The notes beneath the pieces were generated by a model. That model was not told the origin of the DNA. It was given only the letters and a program-made list of their open reading frames with translations, and made no database searches. Below, in pieces: positions 1-8,703 of a stretch of DNA of 24,051 nt. The DNA comes from JAIVJN01 sp036732565. Lineage in GTDB: Bacteria > Acidobacteriota > Vicinamibacteria > Vicinamibacterales > UBA2999. The stretch covers positions 1 through 24,051 of the forward strand of contig DAINCF010000030.1 in assembly GCA_036732565.1 (NCBI GenBank), in the 5' to 3' direction. The first letter of the stretch is position 1, and each line of letters starts with the position of its first letter. Both the position numbers and the translations under genes were made by a program.

Positions 1-1178
1 GGGCGCTGCTGGTCGCCGGGCAGATCGCGATGACGCTCGTCCTCCTGATCGGCGCGGGCCTGTTGATACACAGCTTCGTGCGTCTCACGTCGGTGTCGCC
101 CGGCTTCGAATCGAACGGGCGCGACGGCGTCGTGCAGACCGTCAGGGTGACGCTGCCCCAACGCCTCTACGACGAGCCCGCGCGCATGCATGCGTTCGCG
201 CGCGGCGTGCTCGATCGCATCCAGGACCTGCCGGGCGTGACGTCCGCGAGCCTGATCAACTCGGCGCCGTTCGGCCGGATGTTCATCCGGGGCGACTTCG
301 GCATCGAGGGTCAGCCGAAGTCGACGCTCTATGCCGGCAAGCCGAAGATCGGCGCGGGCTATTTCGCAACCATGAGGATTCCGCTGCTGGCGGGACGCGA
401 GTTCACGGCACGGGACACGGCGGAAGCGCCGAACGTGGCGATCGTCAGCGAGCGCATCGTGCGTGAATACTTTCCGGGTGGTCCGGGCGAGGCGCTCGGC
501 CGGCGCGTGCGCTTGAGCGATCGTGGCGAGTGGCGGACGGTGGTGGGCGTGGTCGCCGACATCCGTCAGATGGGACTCGATCAGGAAGTGCAGCCAATGC
601 TCTACGTGCCGTTCCAGCAGGAGCGCGAAGAGTTCTTCCTGCGGTTCGTGTCGTTCGTCGCGCGGACGGCCACACCCGCCAGCGTGGCCGAGGGCATCCG
701 CGCGGAAATTCGCCGCGCCGCGCCCGATCTGCCGATCGAGAGCACGGTGACAATGGACGAAGCGGTGGCGGCGTCGGTGGCGCCGCCGCGTTTCCGGACG
801 TTGCTGCTGGTGCTGTTCGCGACGGCCGCGACGCTGATCGCGACGTGCGGCCTCTACGGATTGATGGCCTACGCGGTGACGCAGCGCCGCCGCGAGATCG
901 GCGTGCGCATGGCGCTCGGCGCCGAACGCCGCGACGTGTTCCGCCTCGTGCTCACGCGCGCGCTCCGAATCGTCGTCGCCGGCCTGATCGTCGGCCTCGC
1001 CGGGGCCGCCGGGGTGACTCGCGTGCTGCAGAGTTTCCTGTTCGGGGTGACGCCGACCGATCCGGTCGCGTTCACGATCGTCCCGCTGCTGCTGACCGCG
1101 GTGGGACTGATGGCGGCATGGCTGCCCGCGCGCCGCGCGACACGGATCGACCCGTGCGCCGCGCTGCGCGCGGAATAG
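1..1178 (+). CDS. ADOP-type FtsX/MacB permease, C-terminal part (5' end outside window)
   Basis: The reading frame is open from base 3, so the gene begins upstream of the window; the ATG at base 30 lies inside a transmembrane helix and is not the start. The visible part is the second half of a duplicated permease. It begins with a hydrophobic helix (residues MTLVLLIGAGLL), followed by a MacB-type periplasmic domain of about 220 residues with motifs such as ARTATPASVAEGIR. It ends with the FtsX core of three or four helices containing YAVTQRRREIGVRMALGAE and the terminal PARRATRIDPCAALRAE. This matches the end of the ADOP permease at 5791-8445 closely in order and motif. By family, such proteins are inner-membrane components of MacB-like ABC systems and need an ATPase encoded elsewhere; substrates are unknown. 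No ATPase gene is in the window. Confidence 0.93.
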   Translation, partial: ALLVAGQIAMTLVLLIGAGLLIHSFVRLTSVSPGFESNGRDGVVQTVRVTLPQRLYDEPARMHAFARGVLDRIQDLPGVTSASLINSAPFGRMFIRGDFGIEGQPKSTLYAGKPKIGAGYFATMRIPLLAGREFTARDTAEAPNVAIVSERIVREYFPGGPGEALGRRVRLSDRGEWRTVVGVVADIRQMGLDQEVQPMLYVPFQQEREEFFLRFVSFVARTATPASVAEGIRAEIRRAAPDLPIESTVTMDEAVAASVAPPRFRTLLLVLFATAATLIATCGLYGLMAYAVTQRRREIGVRMALGAERRDVFRLVLTRALRIVVAGLIVGLAGAAGVTRVLQSFLFGVTPTDPVAFTIVPLLLTAVGLMAAWLPARRATRIDPCAALRAE

Positions 1179-1249
1179 CGTCAGAGGAACCCACGTGGCA
1201 TGAACACGGCTGGGTCGCCAATCCTGGCCCACGCGCGTAGAGTGATGGT

Positions 1250-1948
1250 GTGGCGGCCCGCTTTGCGCTCGTCGCGCTTCTGCTCTGGCTGGCGCCCCGA
1301 CAGCCATTAGTGGGAATTCAGGTGCTGTTCATCGGCAACAGCCTGACCTACGTCAACGACCTGCCCGCGATGGTGGCCGCCTTTGGCCGGTCCGCCGGAA
1401 CGCCGATCGAATACGAAACGGTGGCGGTTCCCAACTTCAGTCTTGAGGATCACTGGAACCAGGGAGAGGCGCGCCGTGCCATCGCCCGTGGTCAATGGAC
1501 GTGGGTGGTACTGCAACAAGGGCCGTCTGCGCTAGCGACGTCGCGGGTGCTCCTGATCGAGTACGCGAAGCGCTTCGACCGGGAAATTCAACGCGCCGGT
1601 GCCAGAACCGCGATGTACATGGTCTGGCCTTCGCGCGCTCGACGGGGTGACTTCCCGGGTGTGAGCCGATCGTATGCGGCCGCGGCCGCCGAACTGGGTG
1701 CGACGCTTTTGCCGGTCGGCGATGCGTGGCAGGAAGCATGGGCGATCGATGCGAGCCTGCCGCTCTACGGCCGCGACGGATTGCATCCGTCGCCCATGGG
1801 CAGCTGGCTCGGTGCGCTGGTCGTCTATCGTCAGTTGACCGGACACGAGGCGCCGCCAGGGCCCGTCTCCGGCGCGTCGGCACTTGAAGCTTCGCAGCTC
1901 AGGCGAGCCGCGTCCGCCGCCGTGGCGAAGCTGTCCACCCAGCGCTGA
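1250..1948 (+). CDS. SGNH/GDSL-family hydrolase, probably exported
   Basis: This 232-residue protein has the block pattern of SGNH esterases. The nucleophile block is FIGNSL (Ser31), a middle block VVLQQGPS lies near residues 86-93, and the C-terminal catalytic block DGLHPSPMG supplies Asp176 and His179. A hydrophobic N-terminus (residues 5-23) looks like a signal peptide or lipid anchor, so the enzyme probably acts outside the cytoplasm on an ester or acetylated sugar. The start is GTG at 1250: an in-frame TAG at 1238 leaves no earlier start, and no clear Shine-Dalgarno precedes it. It lies 71 bp after the permease on the same strand, but nothing ties the two functionally. The substrate cannot be read from the sequence. 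Confidence 0.85.
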   Translation: MAARFALVALLLWLAPRQPLVGIQVLFIGNSLTYVNDLPAMVAAFGRSAGTPIEYETVAVPNFSLEDHWNQGEARRAIARGQWTWVVLQQGPSALATSRVLLIEYAKRFDREIQRAGARTAMYMVWPSRARRGDFPGVSRSYAAAAAELGATLLPVGDAWQEAWAIDASLPLYGRDGLHPSPMGSWLGALVVYRQLTGHEAPPGPVSGASALEASQLRRAASAAVAKLSTQR

Positions 1949-2158
1949 TCGCGCCCCTTGGGACGGGCGCGCCACGGGACAGTGCGGGATTCACGGAAGT
2001 TCTCGAGTGCGTCATACAGATGTTTGGTCGGGTGTGTCGCGCTCCCCTCGGGTTCCCGCGGATCGGCGTGCTTTGTGCGCCTGAGGGAATCGGACTCTGC
2101 CGTTCGGCTGCCGTTCGACGAGTTCGCTGATGTTCAACAGAAATGAACTTGGTGATGG

Positions 2159-4196
2159 TTACTGCACCACGACAACGACTTGATTCGACTCGCCGCTCAC
2201 CTGCCCACCAACACTCGCTACCGCTGTCACGTGATACGTGCCGGGCCCGACATTGGGAACGGTCAAGCTCGTGACTCCTCCGACGGGCGCCGAGACGAGC
2301 ACGGGTCCATTGGGTGTCTGGCGCGCGCGAAGCGTATACGAGGCGCCCGCCGGGCCGCTCCACCCCAGCTGCACGCTCGAGCCGTTCACGATCGGCGATT
2401 GCATGATGGGCGCCTCGGGAGGCGCCGGCGCCGCGACCGTGAACGAGACTTCGTTGCTCGCCGCGCTCACCCCGCCGGCGTTTTGCGCCAGCAGGCGCAC
2501 ATAGAAGGTTCCCGGCGGCACCCCTGGCACGACGAAGCCCGGCGCCGGCGCGAGCGGCGCGGTCGCAAACGGAACGCTGAAGCCGGGTGTCAGCCCCGCG
2601 ACTAGGAGGTAGCTGCTCACAGCCCCTCCGCTCGATGGCTGGCTCCAGGTGAAGGTCACCGTGGTCCCGGTGACGGCTGCTGCCAGGTTCGATGGGGGCG
2701 CCGGCGGCGGCATCGCGGGTTGCGGCACGGTCACCGTCACGCTCGACGATTCGGGTCCCGCGCCGAATGCATTCGCGGCAAGGACGCTCAGCACGAACGT
2801 GCCGTTCGGCGCCGTCACACTGAAGGACGTCGTCGCCCCAAGCGCCAGGGTCCCGAGCACGGGACCGCCGGACGTCAGACGCCCCACGAGACCGTAGGTC
2901 GTCGGCGCGCCGCTCGTCGGCGCTCCCCAGGCCAGGTTGATGACGTTGCCGCTCACAGTCGCTCGCAGGTTCACCGGTGCGCTGGGCGGGCCGGAAGACT
3001 ACCCCGGAAAGCTCGAAGACGAACCCGGCTCCGGGGCCGGCATCGAGGCGGTCACCTAGATCGATCTCGCCGACCCTATGTGCGCCGGCGAGCACTCTAT
3101 CGCCCGAGAGAGCGAGCGTAGCCAGCCAGTCAGGCGGAGTGGCGTCGGTCGGCAAGAGCCGCTCCTGGAACACCCACGACGTGCCCAGGCGCCTGAAGGA
3201 ATACGATGCACTCTGCGCGCGCACGATGGCGGTGTGGCCGTCGATCGCGGGAAGGTGGTTTTCGCTGACGGAGAAAGACTCGAGGCCGAAGGTCGCCGGT
3301 ATCGCCAATGGCGCTCCTTCGGCCCAAGTCGTGCCGGAGCGATTGAACTGGTAGTTGCCGACGAGCACCGTGTTGCCGCTGAGCGCGACCTTGCTGCCAA
3401 AAAAGCGCAGAGCACCACGGGTCAGCTTCGTCTGCGGAGACCACGCGGCGCCGGATCGGGTGAACACGTACGCCGACCCCAGCTCAGTGTTGTTGCCTAG
3501 GTTGTTGGTCGGAGCGCCGACCACGATGGTGTCACCGTCGATAGCCATCTTCTCGGGCCTGCCTCCGAAGACGATTCGCGTGTCGCTCGGATCGCGGTCG
3601 GGCATGACCAGCCGTACCTGCTTGGTCCAGGTCGACCCCGAGCGCACGAACACGTGGACGGCGTTGTCCCCAGTGCCGACGAGGGCGGTATCGCCGTCAA
3701 TCTTGACCGCGGCAGGATCGAGGCCGGTCTCGAGTGTTGCCTGAAAGGTCCACGTATTGCCCACTCGCACGTACACGGTGGCCGTGTCGAACGCCGAGGA
3801 ATTGAACGTGCTCGTGCTTCCGACGATCAGTGTGTCTCCGCTGATGTCGACGGAGTCGCCGAAGCCGAAACCGACGTCGCGCTGCACAGCGTCCTCCAAC
3901 TGCCAGGTGCCGCTGGTGCGCGTGTAGACCATCGCCGCGCCGCGCTGTATCCCATTTGTTCTGGCCTGCGGAGCTCCCAGGACCGCGGTGTCGCCATCAA
4001 TAGCGACCGAATAGCCCATCCCGAACGTGTTCGGAACGGTGTTGACCAGCTTGAACTCGGTACTCGCCAGCGCCACAAGGGAGGGCAGCGCCAGCGGCGC
4101 CACCACCAAGCCAACGACCGCGATTGAGCGCACCAGCAGCCGCGGGAGTTTCGGCCTGGCCCACACCACGCGACGGGACCGACGAAGGCGCATCAT
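2159..4196 (-). pseudogene. Secreted beta-propeller/FN3 protein, interrupted by a frameshift
   Basis: Two adjacent minus-strand frames together encode one protein of about 680 residues. The first (4196 down to about 2990) has a basic N-terminus, a signal-like hydrophobic helix (VGLVVAPLALPSLVALA) and roughly seven repeats built around IDGDTAVLGAP / ISGDTLIVGS, the FG-GAP-like beta-propeller pattern. The second frame (2998 to 2159) encodes three FN3-like domains, beginning PPSAPVNLRATVSG and ending VVVVQ. Homology jumps frame between 2985 and 3005. The N-terminal frame runs on to 1899 but loses protein character after about 2990, and the FN3 frame has TAG at 2999-3001. The FN3 part could be translated only from an internal start such as GTG at 2974. 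ATG at 4193, five bases after GAGGAG, is as likely a start as 4196. It is either a pseudogene or a one-base assembly error. The role is probably extracellular binding or adhesion. Confidence 0.8.
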
Positions 4197-4460
4197 GACT
4201 CCTCAGAGCCGAAGACCGATCATGGTTTTCACTGACCCAGCGATCGCCAGGGGCGATGCTTGTTGTCGACGATATCGCAGCAACATCCGCGCCAGTGGCC
4301 TATCCAGAAGAAGCGACCGTCGCATGGGATAGTTCTCGTTATGGCACGACTTAGTTCGTGAACTAGAGGTAAGACCACAGTGCCTGAGGATCTCATTCGA
4401 ACGGGTCGCCTGTTCTGCGGGCGTGTTCGCCACAGAAGCCCGAAGCTGACGACTGATGCT
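4197..4460. other. Intergenic stretch without a supported gene
   Basis: Upstream region of the propeller/FN3 gene. Apart from the GAGGAG just before that gene's start I see no promoter, hairpin or coding signal worth calling. Confidence 0.5.
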
Positions 4461-4625
4461 TCAGGCGTCGTGGACGAAACGGTCTATGTACTCCGCCGCC
4501 TCAACGAGCAGGCACACGTTGTAGAGCGCCTCCGTCTGAAGTCGCGCGAGCACAAGGGAATCCACCGATTCGGGGCTTCGTGTCCCCGAGTTGTGCCAGA
4601 AGACGGATCGCACGATGCGTGGTCT
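4461..4625 (-). pseudogene. Short coding-like remnant, unrecognised
   Basis: This minus-strand frame is open for 54 codons and ends in TGA at 4461-4463. Its last 35 codons have strongly G/C-biased third positions and give a helical peptide that contains LVLARLQTEALYNVC and ends in FVHDA. That looks like the C-terminus of a real protein. There is no convincing start codon, and the sequence upstream is the decayed GNAT/recombinase repeat. I read it as the surviving 3' end of an unknown gene. An overlapping minus frame fused to the GNAT frame covers the same bases but has worse codon usage. Confidence 0.3.
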
Positions 4626-4657
4626 TCATTGACGTGAAGAGGTCTGTGAGCGAACGG

Positions 4658-4835
4658 CACCCTCGAGCACGGCCTTGCTCACATTCACGGCGCGGGCTTT
4701 CTTTTGGCAGTCGGTATATACCTGAACTCCGCATTGTCCGTTCTCGCCGGCCAGGTCCTATTTGACTCTCACATTCGCCATCGAGGTAGACCGACGCTGA
4801 CTCGAACCCCAAACGCTCGTACACGCGCCTGGCGC
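4658..4835. repeat. 178 bp dispersed repeat, copy A (GNAT 3' end joined to recombinase fragment)
   Basis: This segment matches 13553-13731 in the same orientation, with only scattered substitutions and about one base of length difference. On the minus strand it holds the last part of a GNAT acetyltransferase (VYERLGFESASVYLDG) followed by a short piece resembling the zinc-ribbon end of a large serine recombinase (a frame reading NVSKAVLEG). Copy A sits at the end of a fuller GNAT pseudogene; copy B is followed by more of the recombinase. The shared junction means the GNAT-recombinase arrangement existed before the copies separated. Confidence 0.85.
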
Positions 4836-5331
4836 GGTCGTTGGTGTCTTCGACGTTCAACACGATCCGGTCGATTCCCTGCTCCTGCAGGCTTGCGATC
4901 ACGTGACCTGAACACAGCCGCGCAAGGCCTCGCTGGCGATAGCTCGGACGGACGAAGACCGAGCCGAGCGCAGCAATGTTGAATCTCGTTGACGCCAGAT
5001 GCACGCCGGCCACCGCGACGAGGCGGCTACCATCTCGCACGCCACGAAACAACCCGGTCTTCAGCATCGCGGGCAGAAACAGCACCCATTCACCGTGCGC
5101 CAGCAGCTCCTCGACTTCCGCCGGTTGTGTTCATGCAGCGCATCCACCACACCTTCGGGCGTCACCCGTTTCTGCAGCTACATTCTCCGCATCCGTACGC
5201 ACTTGTCAGGCCGGTACACACGTGTGAACTCCGCCTCAAATTGAGGGCGCACGATTGAGGAGCTCCTCGAGTTCCGCGACGTCGGTGACTTGCCTCATGG
5301 AAAATCGGTCGCTCAAGAGCGCAGGGTACAT
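4768..5331 (-). pseudogene. Degraded GNAT-family N-acetyltransferase
   Basis: The C-terminal half is intact and typical of GNAT acyltransferases. It has the acetyl-CoA-binding region VFVRPSYRQRGLAR (the Q/RxxGxG/A pyrophosphate loop), then IDRIVLNVEDTNDRARRVYERLGF, the conserved beta-strand/helix with the Asn and Tyr positions. The N-terminal half is broken. One frame reads MYPALLSDRFSMRQ and breaks off after LLNRAP near 5240. The continuation QFEAEFTRVYRPDKC is one frame away, a TAG follows near 5176, and a second one-base slip near 5118 precedes PAEVEELLAHGEWVLFLPAM. At least three lesions make this a pseudogene; its intact length would have been near 190 residues. The open frame that begins at 5085 and runs to 4501 is therefore not a functional gene. 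Confidence 0.75.
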
Positions 5332-5400
5332 CGATCTGCCGCGGGACACCACGTCTGTACGGTCAACTAACACCCTGGGCGCGATGCGCTGGCGTCGCGA

Positions 5401-5419
5401 CCTATTGCTTTCCAATAGG
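5401..5419. promoter_or_regulatory. Candidate PadR operator (7 bp inverted repeat)
   Basis: The sequence cctattg-ctttc-caatagg is a perfect 7 bp inverted repeat with a 5 bp spacer, ending 30 bp before the PadR start codon. A second, partly overlapping dyad, aggag-aacgttcata-ctcct, follows. PadR regulators commonly repress their own operons through such dyads, so this is the best operator candidate. The sequence is not the known PadR consensus, and binding is inferred only from position and symmetry. Confidence 0.45.
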
Positions 5420-5449
5420 AGAACGTTCATACTCCTGTTGGTCTCCAAT

Positions 5450-5794
5450 ATGAGCCCCAAATCCGACGTCTGGCAAGGCACCCTCGCGTTCATGGTCCTT
5501 CAGACGCTCGACGCCTTGGGCCCCCAGCACGGCTACGGCGTCGCGCGGCGGATCGAGCAGACCAGCGATCACACGCTCTCCATCAACCACGGTTCTCTTT
5601 ACCCGGTCCTTCTCAAACTCGAGCAGGAGGGTGCGATTGCAGCGGAGTGGGGCGTATCCGAGAACAACCGACGCGCCAGGTTCTACCGGATCACCAAGGC
5701 CGGCCAGAAGCAGCTGACCTCTGAGGTGAACCAGTGGACGCAGGCGACTGAAATCGTCGGCCGCTTCCTGGCATTGAAGGGAGTCAAGACATGA
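5450..5794 (+). CDS. PadR-family transcriptional regulator
   Basis: This 114-residue protein is a short PadR regulator of the kind usually paired with ADOP permeases. The winged-helix domain is clear: MVLQTLDALGPQHGYGVARRI, then INHGSLYPVLLKLEQEGAI (recognition helix) and ARFYRITKAGQKQL (wing). A C-terminal helix for dimerisation ends in LALKGVKT. I chose ATG at 5450 because PadR homology begins at once with MSPKSDVWQGTL; the frame is open further upstream but that part is not conserved in character. The Shine-Dalgarno is weak. Its TGA overlaps the ATG of the permease at 5791 (ATGA), so the two are co-translated. It probably represses its own operon in response to an unknown ligand. Confidence 0.93.
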   Translation: MSPKSDVWQGTLAFMVLQTLDALGPQHGYGVARRIEQTSDHTLSINHGSLYPVLLKLEQEGAIAAEWGVSENNRRARFYRITKAGQKQLTSEVNQWTQATEIVGRFLALKGVKT

Positions 5795-8445
5795 TCCGGG
5801 CACTTCGCCGCATGTGGAAACGTCTGCTCGGAAGCTTCTCGGGACAGCGTCGCGAACGAGACCTCGCCGAGGAGCTCGACGCCCACATCGGGTTGCTCAC
5901 CGAGGAGAACATCCGCCGCGGCCTGGCGCCCGACGAGGCATATCGTCGCGCCAGACTTGCGTTTGGCAACGTGGAATCGACGAAGGACAGCTATCGGGAT
6001 CAGCGAGGCCTGCCGGTCCTCGACGCGATCAGCCAGGATATCCGGTATGCGCTCCGCGGGATGCGCAGGAACCCCGGCTTTGCCGCCGTTGTCATTTTGT
6101 TGCTCGCGATCGGCATTGGCGCGAACACGGCGCTGTTCACCATCATCCACGCGGTCCTGCTGCGGCCACTGCCGTATCCGGAGTCCGATCGTCTGGTGTG
6201 GGTCGGAGACACGCGTGCGGATCTGCCCTTTTCGACCGCGAATCCAGGTGCAGTGTCCTATGCGAATTTCGAGGATCTGCGCATGCAACACACCGTGTTC
6301 GAAAGCATCGGCGCGTATCAGCCGGTTGGCGGCAGTCCCGGCGCGTTCCTGATCGGTGACGAGCCCGTGCGCATGGAAATCCAACGCATGTCCGCCGATG
6401 CGTTTGGGGCCTTGAAGGTCGTGCCCGTGCTGGGTCGTGTGTACACCAACCAGGAGGACCGCATAGGCGGCACACCGTCCGTGGTCTTCAGCTACCACAT
6501 CTGGCAGGAGCGTTTCGGCGGCGCTTCGATCGTCGGTCAGTCGGTCAACATGAACGGCGTGATGCACACCATCCTCGGTGTCATGCCGCCAGGATTCAGC
6601 TTTCCGTACAAGGGCGTGGAGGCGTGGTTGCCGCTAGGGTCGATACCGGTTCTCCCCCGCTTCTTTCACAATTTAGGGGCAATCGCACGCCTCAGACCCG
6701 GCGTGACGTTGGATCAGGCCCGGGCGGAAATCGCGACCATTGCAGCGCGCTTGGAACAAGAGTACCCCGATGCCAACAAAGGCTGGAAGGGTCGCGTCGA
6801 GCCGATGATCAACGTCGTCGTGGGTGATGCCGCCCGGCCGTTGTGGATACTGTTCGGCGCCGTCGGCTTGGTGCTGCTCATTGCCTGCTCCAATGTGGCG
6901 AATATCCTACTGGCTCGCGCCTCCGCGCGGCAGCACGAAATGGGCGTGCGGGCGGTGCTTGGTGCGAGCCGTAGGCGGATTGTCCGCCAGCTCCTCGCGG
7001 AGAGTCTCCTCTTCTCGTTCATCGGCGGGGCGCTCGCGCTGCTGCTCGCCAGGGCGGGGCTGGCTGCGTTCGTTGGTCTCGCAGGAAGCGCGATTCCGCG
7101 CTCCGGGGAGATTCGACTCGATGCCAGCGTCATGGCATTTACGGTCGCCCTCGCGACGCTGATTGGAATCGTGTTCGGCCTCGCGCCTGCGTGGATGAGC
7201 AGCCGGGCGACGCTCCACCAATCGTTGCAGGCATCTGGCGGCCGCGGCGGCACTGGCGAACGCGGGCGTGCGCGGCAGGGACTCATTGTCGCGGAAGTGG
7301 CGTTGACGCTCCTGCTCCTGACCGCCGCCGGACTGCTGTTGCGCAGCTTCCATCGTCTTCAGACGGTGAACCAAGGGTTCAGTGGTGAACACGTCCTGAG
7401 CTTCGACGTCACGCTGCCCGGTGTGAAGTACCGGACATCGCAGGTCCGGAGCCAGTTGTTCGAGCGCTTGATCGAGAACCTGCGAACCGTGCCCGGCGTG
7501 GAAGACGTCGGGATGACGTCACGCCTGCCGTTGAAGCCGAAGAGCGGACATGTGTTCTCCTACTCGATTGAAGGACAGACGAAGCCGCTCGGCAGTGCGC
7601 CCGACTCGATGGAGTACATGGCAGCAAGCCCCGGATATTTCAGCATCATGGGGATTCAGCTTCTGCAGGGCCGCCTCTTCACGGATCACGATGGTCCCGA
7701 TGTCGACAGTGTCGTCATCGTCGATGACGAGCTCGCCAAGCGCCACTGGCCGGGCGAGGATCCGATTGGTCGGCGTATTCGACTAGACGACGATGAGGGG
7801 CAGTATCTCACCGTGGTGGGCGTCGTGGGGCGCGTGAAGCTGGGATCGCTCCGCGAACAGAGCGGATTGCCCCAAGTATACGCGCCCATCCGGCAGCTTA
7901 CGGATATCCACGCGTCGGTCGTGCTGAAGACCGGGCTGGCGGCTGGAGCGCTGGCCGGCGCGCTTCGGGACCAGGTGCGTCAGCTGGATGCGGCGCAGCC
8001 CATTCATGACTTGCGGACGATCGCGGACATCCGCGACACGTCACTCGCCTCGGAGCGGCTGAACCTGAGCGTGCTCGGCGTCTTTGCCTTGGTGGCCCTC
8101 ACGTTGTCGGTGGTCGGCCTCTACGGCGTGCTTGCGTATTCAGTCGCGCAACGGCAGCGTGAGATCGGCGTCCGCACGGCTCTGGGCGCGCAGCGCTCGG
8201 AAGTCCTGATGCTGGTCCTCGGGCAGGGCATGCGGCTGACGGCTCTCGGGATCCTCATGGGGCTCGTCGGTGCGTTCTGGGTGACCCGATGGCTCTCCGG
8301 CATGCTCTTCGAGATCACGCCCCTCGATCCGGCAACATTGTCCGCCGTCTCGGTGCTTCTGCTGGCCGTCGCGCTCACGGCCTGCTGGATTCCGGCGCGC
8401 CGTGCGGTGGGGACCGATCCGATACAGGCACTGCGCGAGCAGTGA
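5791..8445 (+). CDS. ADOP family duplicated permease (MacB/FtsX-like)
   Basis: The 884-residue protein is a complete ADOP permease. Residues 1-70 form the soluble N-terminal ADOP domain (RERDLAEELDAHIGLLTEEN, then GLAPDEAYRRARLAFGN). A first helix at about 97-120 (VVILLLAIGIGANTALFTII) leads into a MacB-type periplasmic domain and an FtsX block with ASARQHEMGVRAVLGASRR. The whole unit is then repeated: a helix near ALTLLLLTAAGLLLRSF, a second periplasmic domain, and a second FtsX block with YSVAQRQREIGVRTALGAQR, ending in PARRAVGTDPIQALREQ. Length and order match the family. It acts in the inner membrane, probably with a separate MacB-like ATPase, in export or efflux; the substrate is unknown. 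It starts inside the PadR stop codon (ATGA), indicating translational coupling. Confidence 0.96.
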   Translation: MIRALRRMWKRLLGSFSGQRRERDLAEELDAHIGLLTEENIRRGLAPDEAYRRARLAFGNVESTKDSYRDQRGLPVLDAISQDIRYALRGMRRNPGFAAVVILLLAIGIGANTALFTIIHAVLLRPLPYPESDRLVWVGDTRADLPFSTANPGAVSYANFEDLRMQHTVFESIGAYQPVGGSPGAFLIGDEPVRMEIQRMSADAFGALKVVPVLGRVYTNQEDRIGGTPSVVFSYHIWQERFGGASIVGQSVNMNGVMHTILGVMPPGFSFPYKGVEAWLPLGSIPVLPRFFHNLGAIARLRPGVTLDQARAEIATIAARLEQEYPDANKGWKGRVEPMINVVVGDAARPLWILFGAVGLVLLIACSNVANILLARASARQHEMGVRAVLGASRRRIVRQLLAESLLFSFIGGALALLLARAGLAAFVGLAGSAIPRSGEIRLDASVMAFTVALATLIGIVFGLAPAWMSSRATLHQSLQASGGRGGTGERGRARQGLIVAEVALTLLLLTAAGLLLRSFHRLQTVNQGFSGEHVLSFDVTLPGVKYRTSQVRSQLFERLIENLRTVPGVEDVGMTSRLPLKPKSGHVFSYSIEGQTKPLGSAPDSMEYMAASPGYFSIMGIQLLQGRLFTDHDGPDVDSVVIVDDELAKRHWPGEDPIGRRIRLDDDEGQYLTVVGVVGRVKLGSLREQSGLPQVYAPIRQLTDIHASVVLKTGLAAGALAGALRDQVRQLDAAQPIHDLRTIADIRDTSLASERLNLSVLGVFALVALTLSVVGLYGVLAYSVAQRQREIGVRTALGAQRSEVLMLVLGQGMRLTALGILMGLVGAFWVTRWLSGMLFEITPLDPATLSAVSVLLLAVALTACWIPARRAVGTDPIQALREQ

Positions 8446-8454
8446 GTGAGAGGT

Positions 8455-8703
8455 ATGACCGGCTCCACCAATGCGAAGCGGTTGCGCGCGTCGGTTCCAG
8501 GCTTGGTTGAACGGGCTCGCCGGGGCGCCCGGTTCATCGTCTCCGATCGCAGCGGACCGGCATCTCAAATCGCGCCGCTGCGCGACACTACAGACGAGCC
8601 CATCCCGTTAGCCGACGCTCCGCTCTACCGAGCGATCGCCGTCGGCGTATCGTCGGACGGCCGCTGTTCGACCGATCACGATGCCGTCCTGTACTTGCGA
8701 TGA
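8455..8703 (+). CDS. Putative type II antitoxin (Phd/YefM-like)
   Basis: This is an 82-residue protein if started at ATG 8455; GTG at 8446 would add three residues, and neither start has a well-spaced Shine-Dalgarno. The N-terminal half (TNAKRLRASVPGLVERARRGARFIVSDRSGPASQIAPL) has the strand-helix-strand pattern of Phd/YefM-type antitoxins, where a conserved arginine-glycine step precedes the strand. The C-terminal half would wrap the toxin. The main evidence is position: its TGA overlaps the ATG of the PIN-domain toxin at 8700 (ATGA). It starts within 10 bp of the permease stop, so readthrough from the PadR-ADOP operon is possible. Family assignment from sequence alone is tentative. Confidence 0.7.
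   Translation: MTGSTNAKRLRASVPGLVERARRGARFIVSDRSGPASQIAPLRDTTDEPIPLADAPLYRAIAVGVSSDGRCSTDHDAVLYLR

Noticed and set aside
530..1240. 236-residue plus-strand frame inside the first permease
   Set aside because: Arg-rich out-of-frame shadow of a well-supported gene.
1899..2990. Continuation of the minus-strand propeller frame to 1899 as a 765-residue protein
   Set aside because: After about 2990 the frame becomes Arg/Glu-rich nonsense, while another frame of the same bases gives three good FN3 domains.
4501..5085. 194-residue GNAT protein as an intact gene
   Set aside because: Lacks the N-terminal half, which is found upstream in other frames, and reads through its natural end into recombinase debris.
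5683..6567. 294-residue minus-strand open frame
   Set aside because: Antisense to the N-terminal part of the ADOP permease, His/Asp/Arg-rich shadow without motifs.
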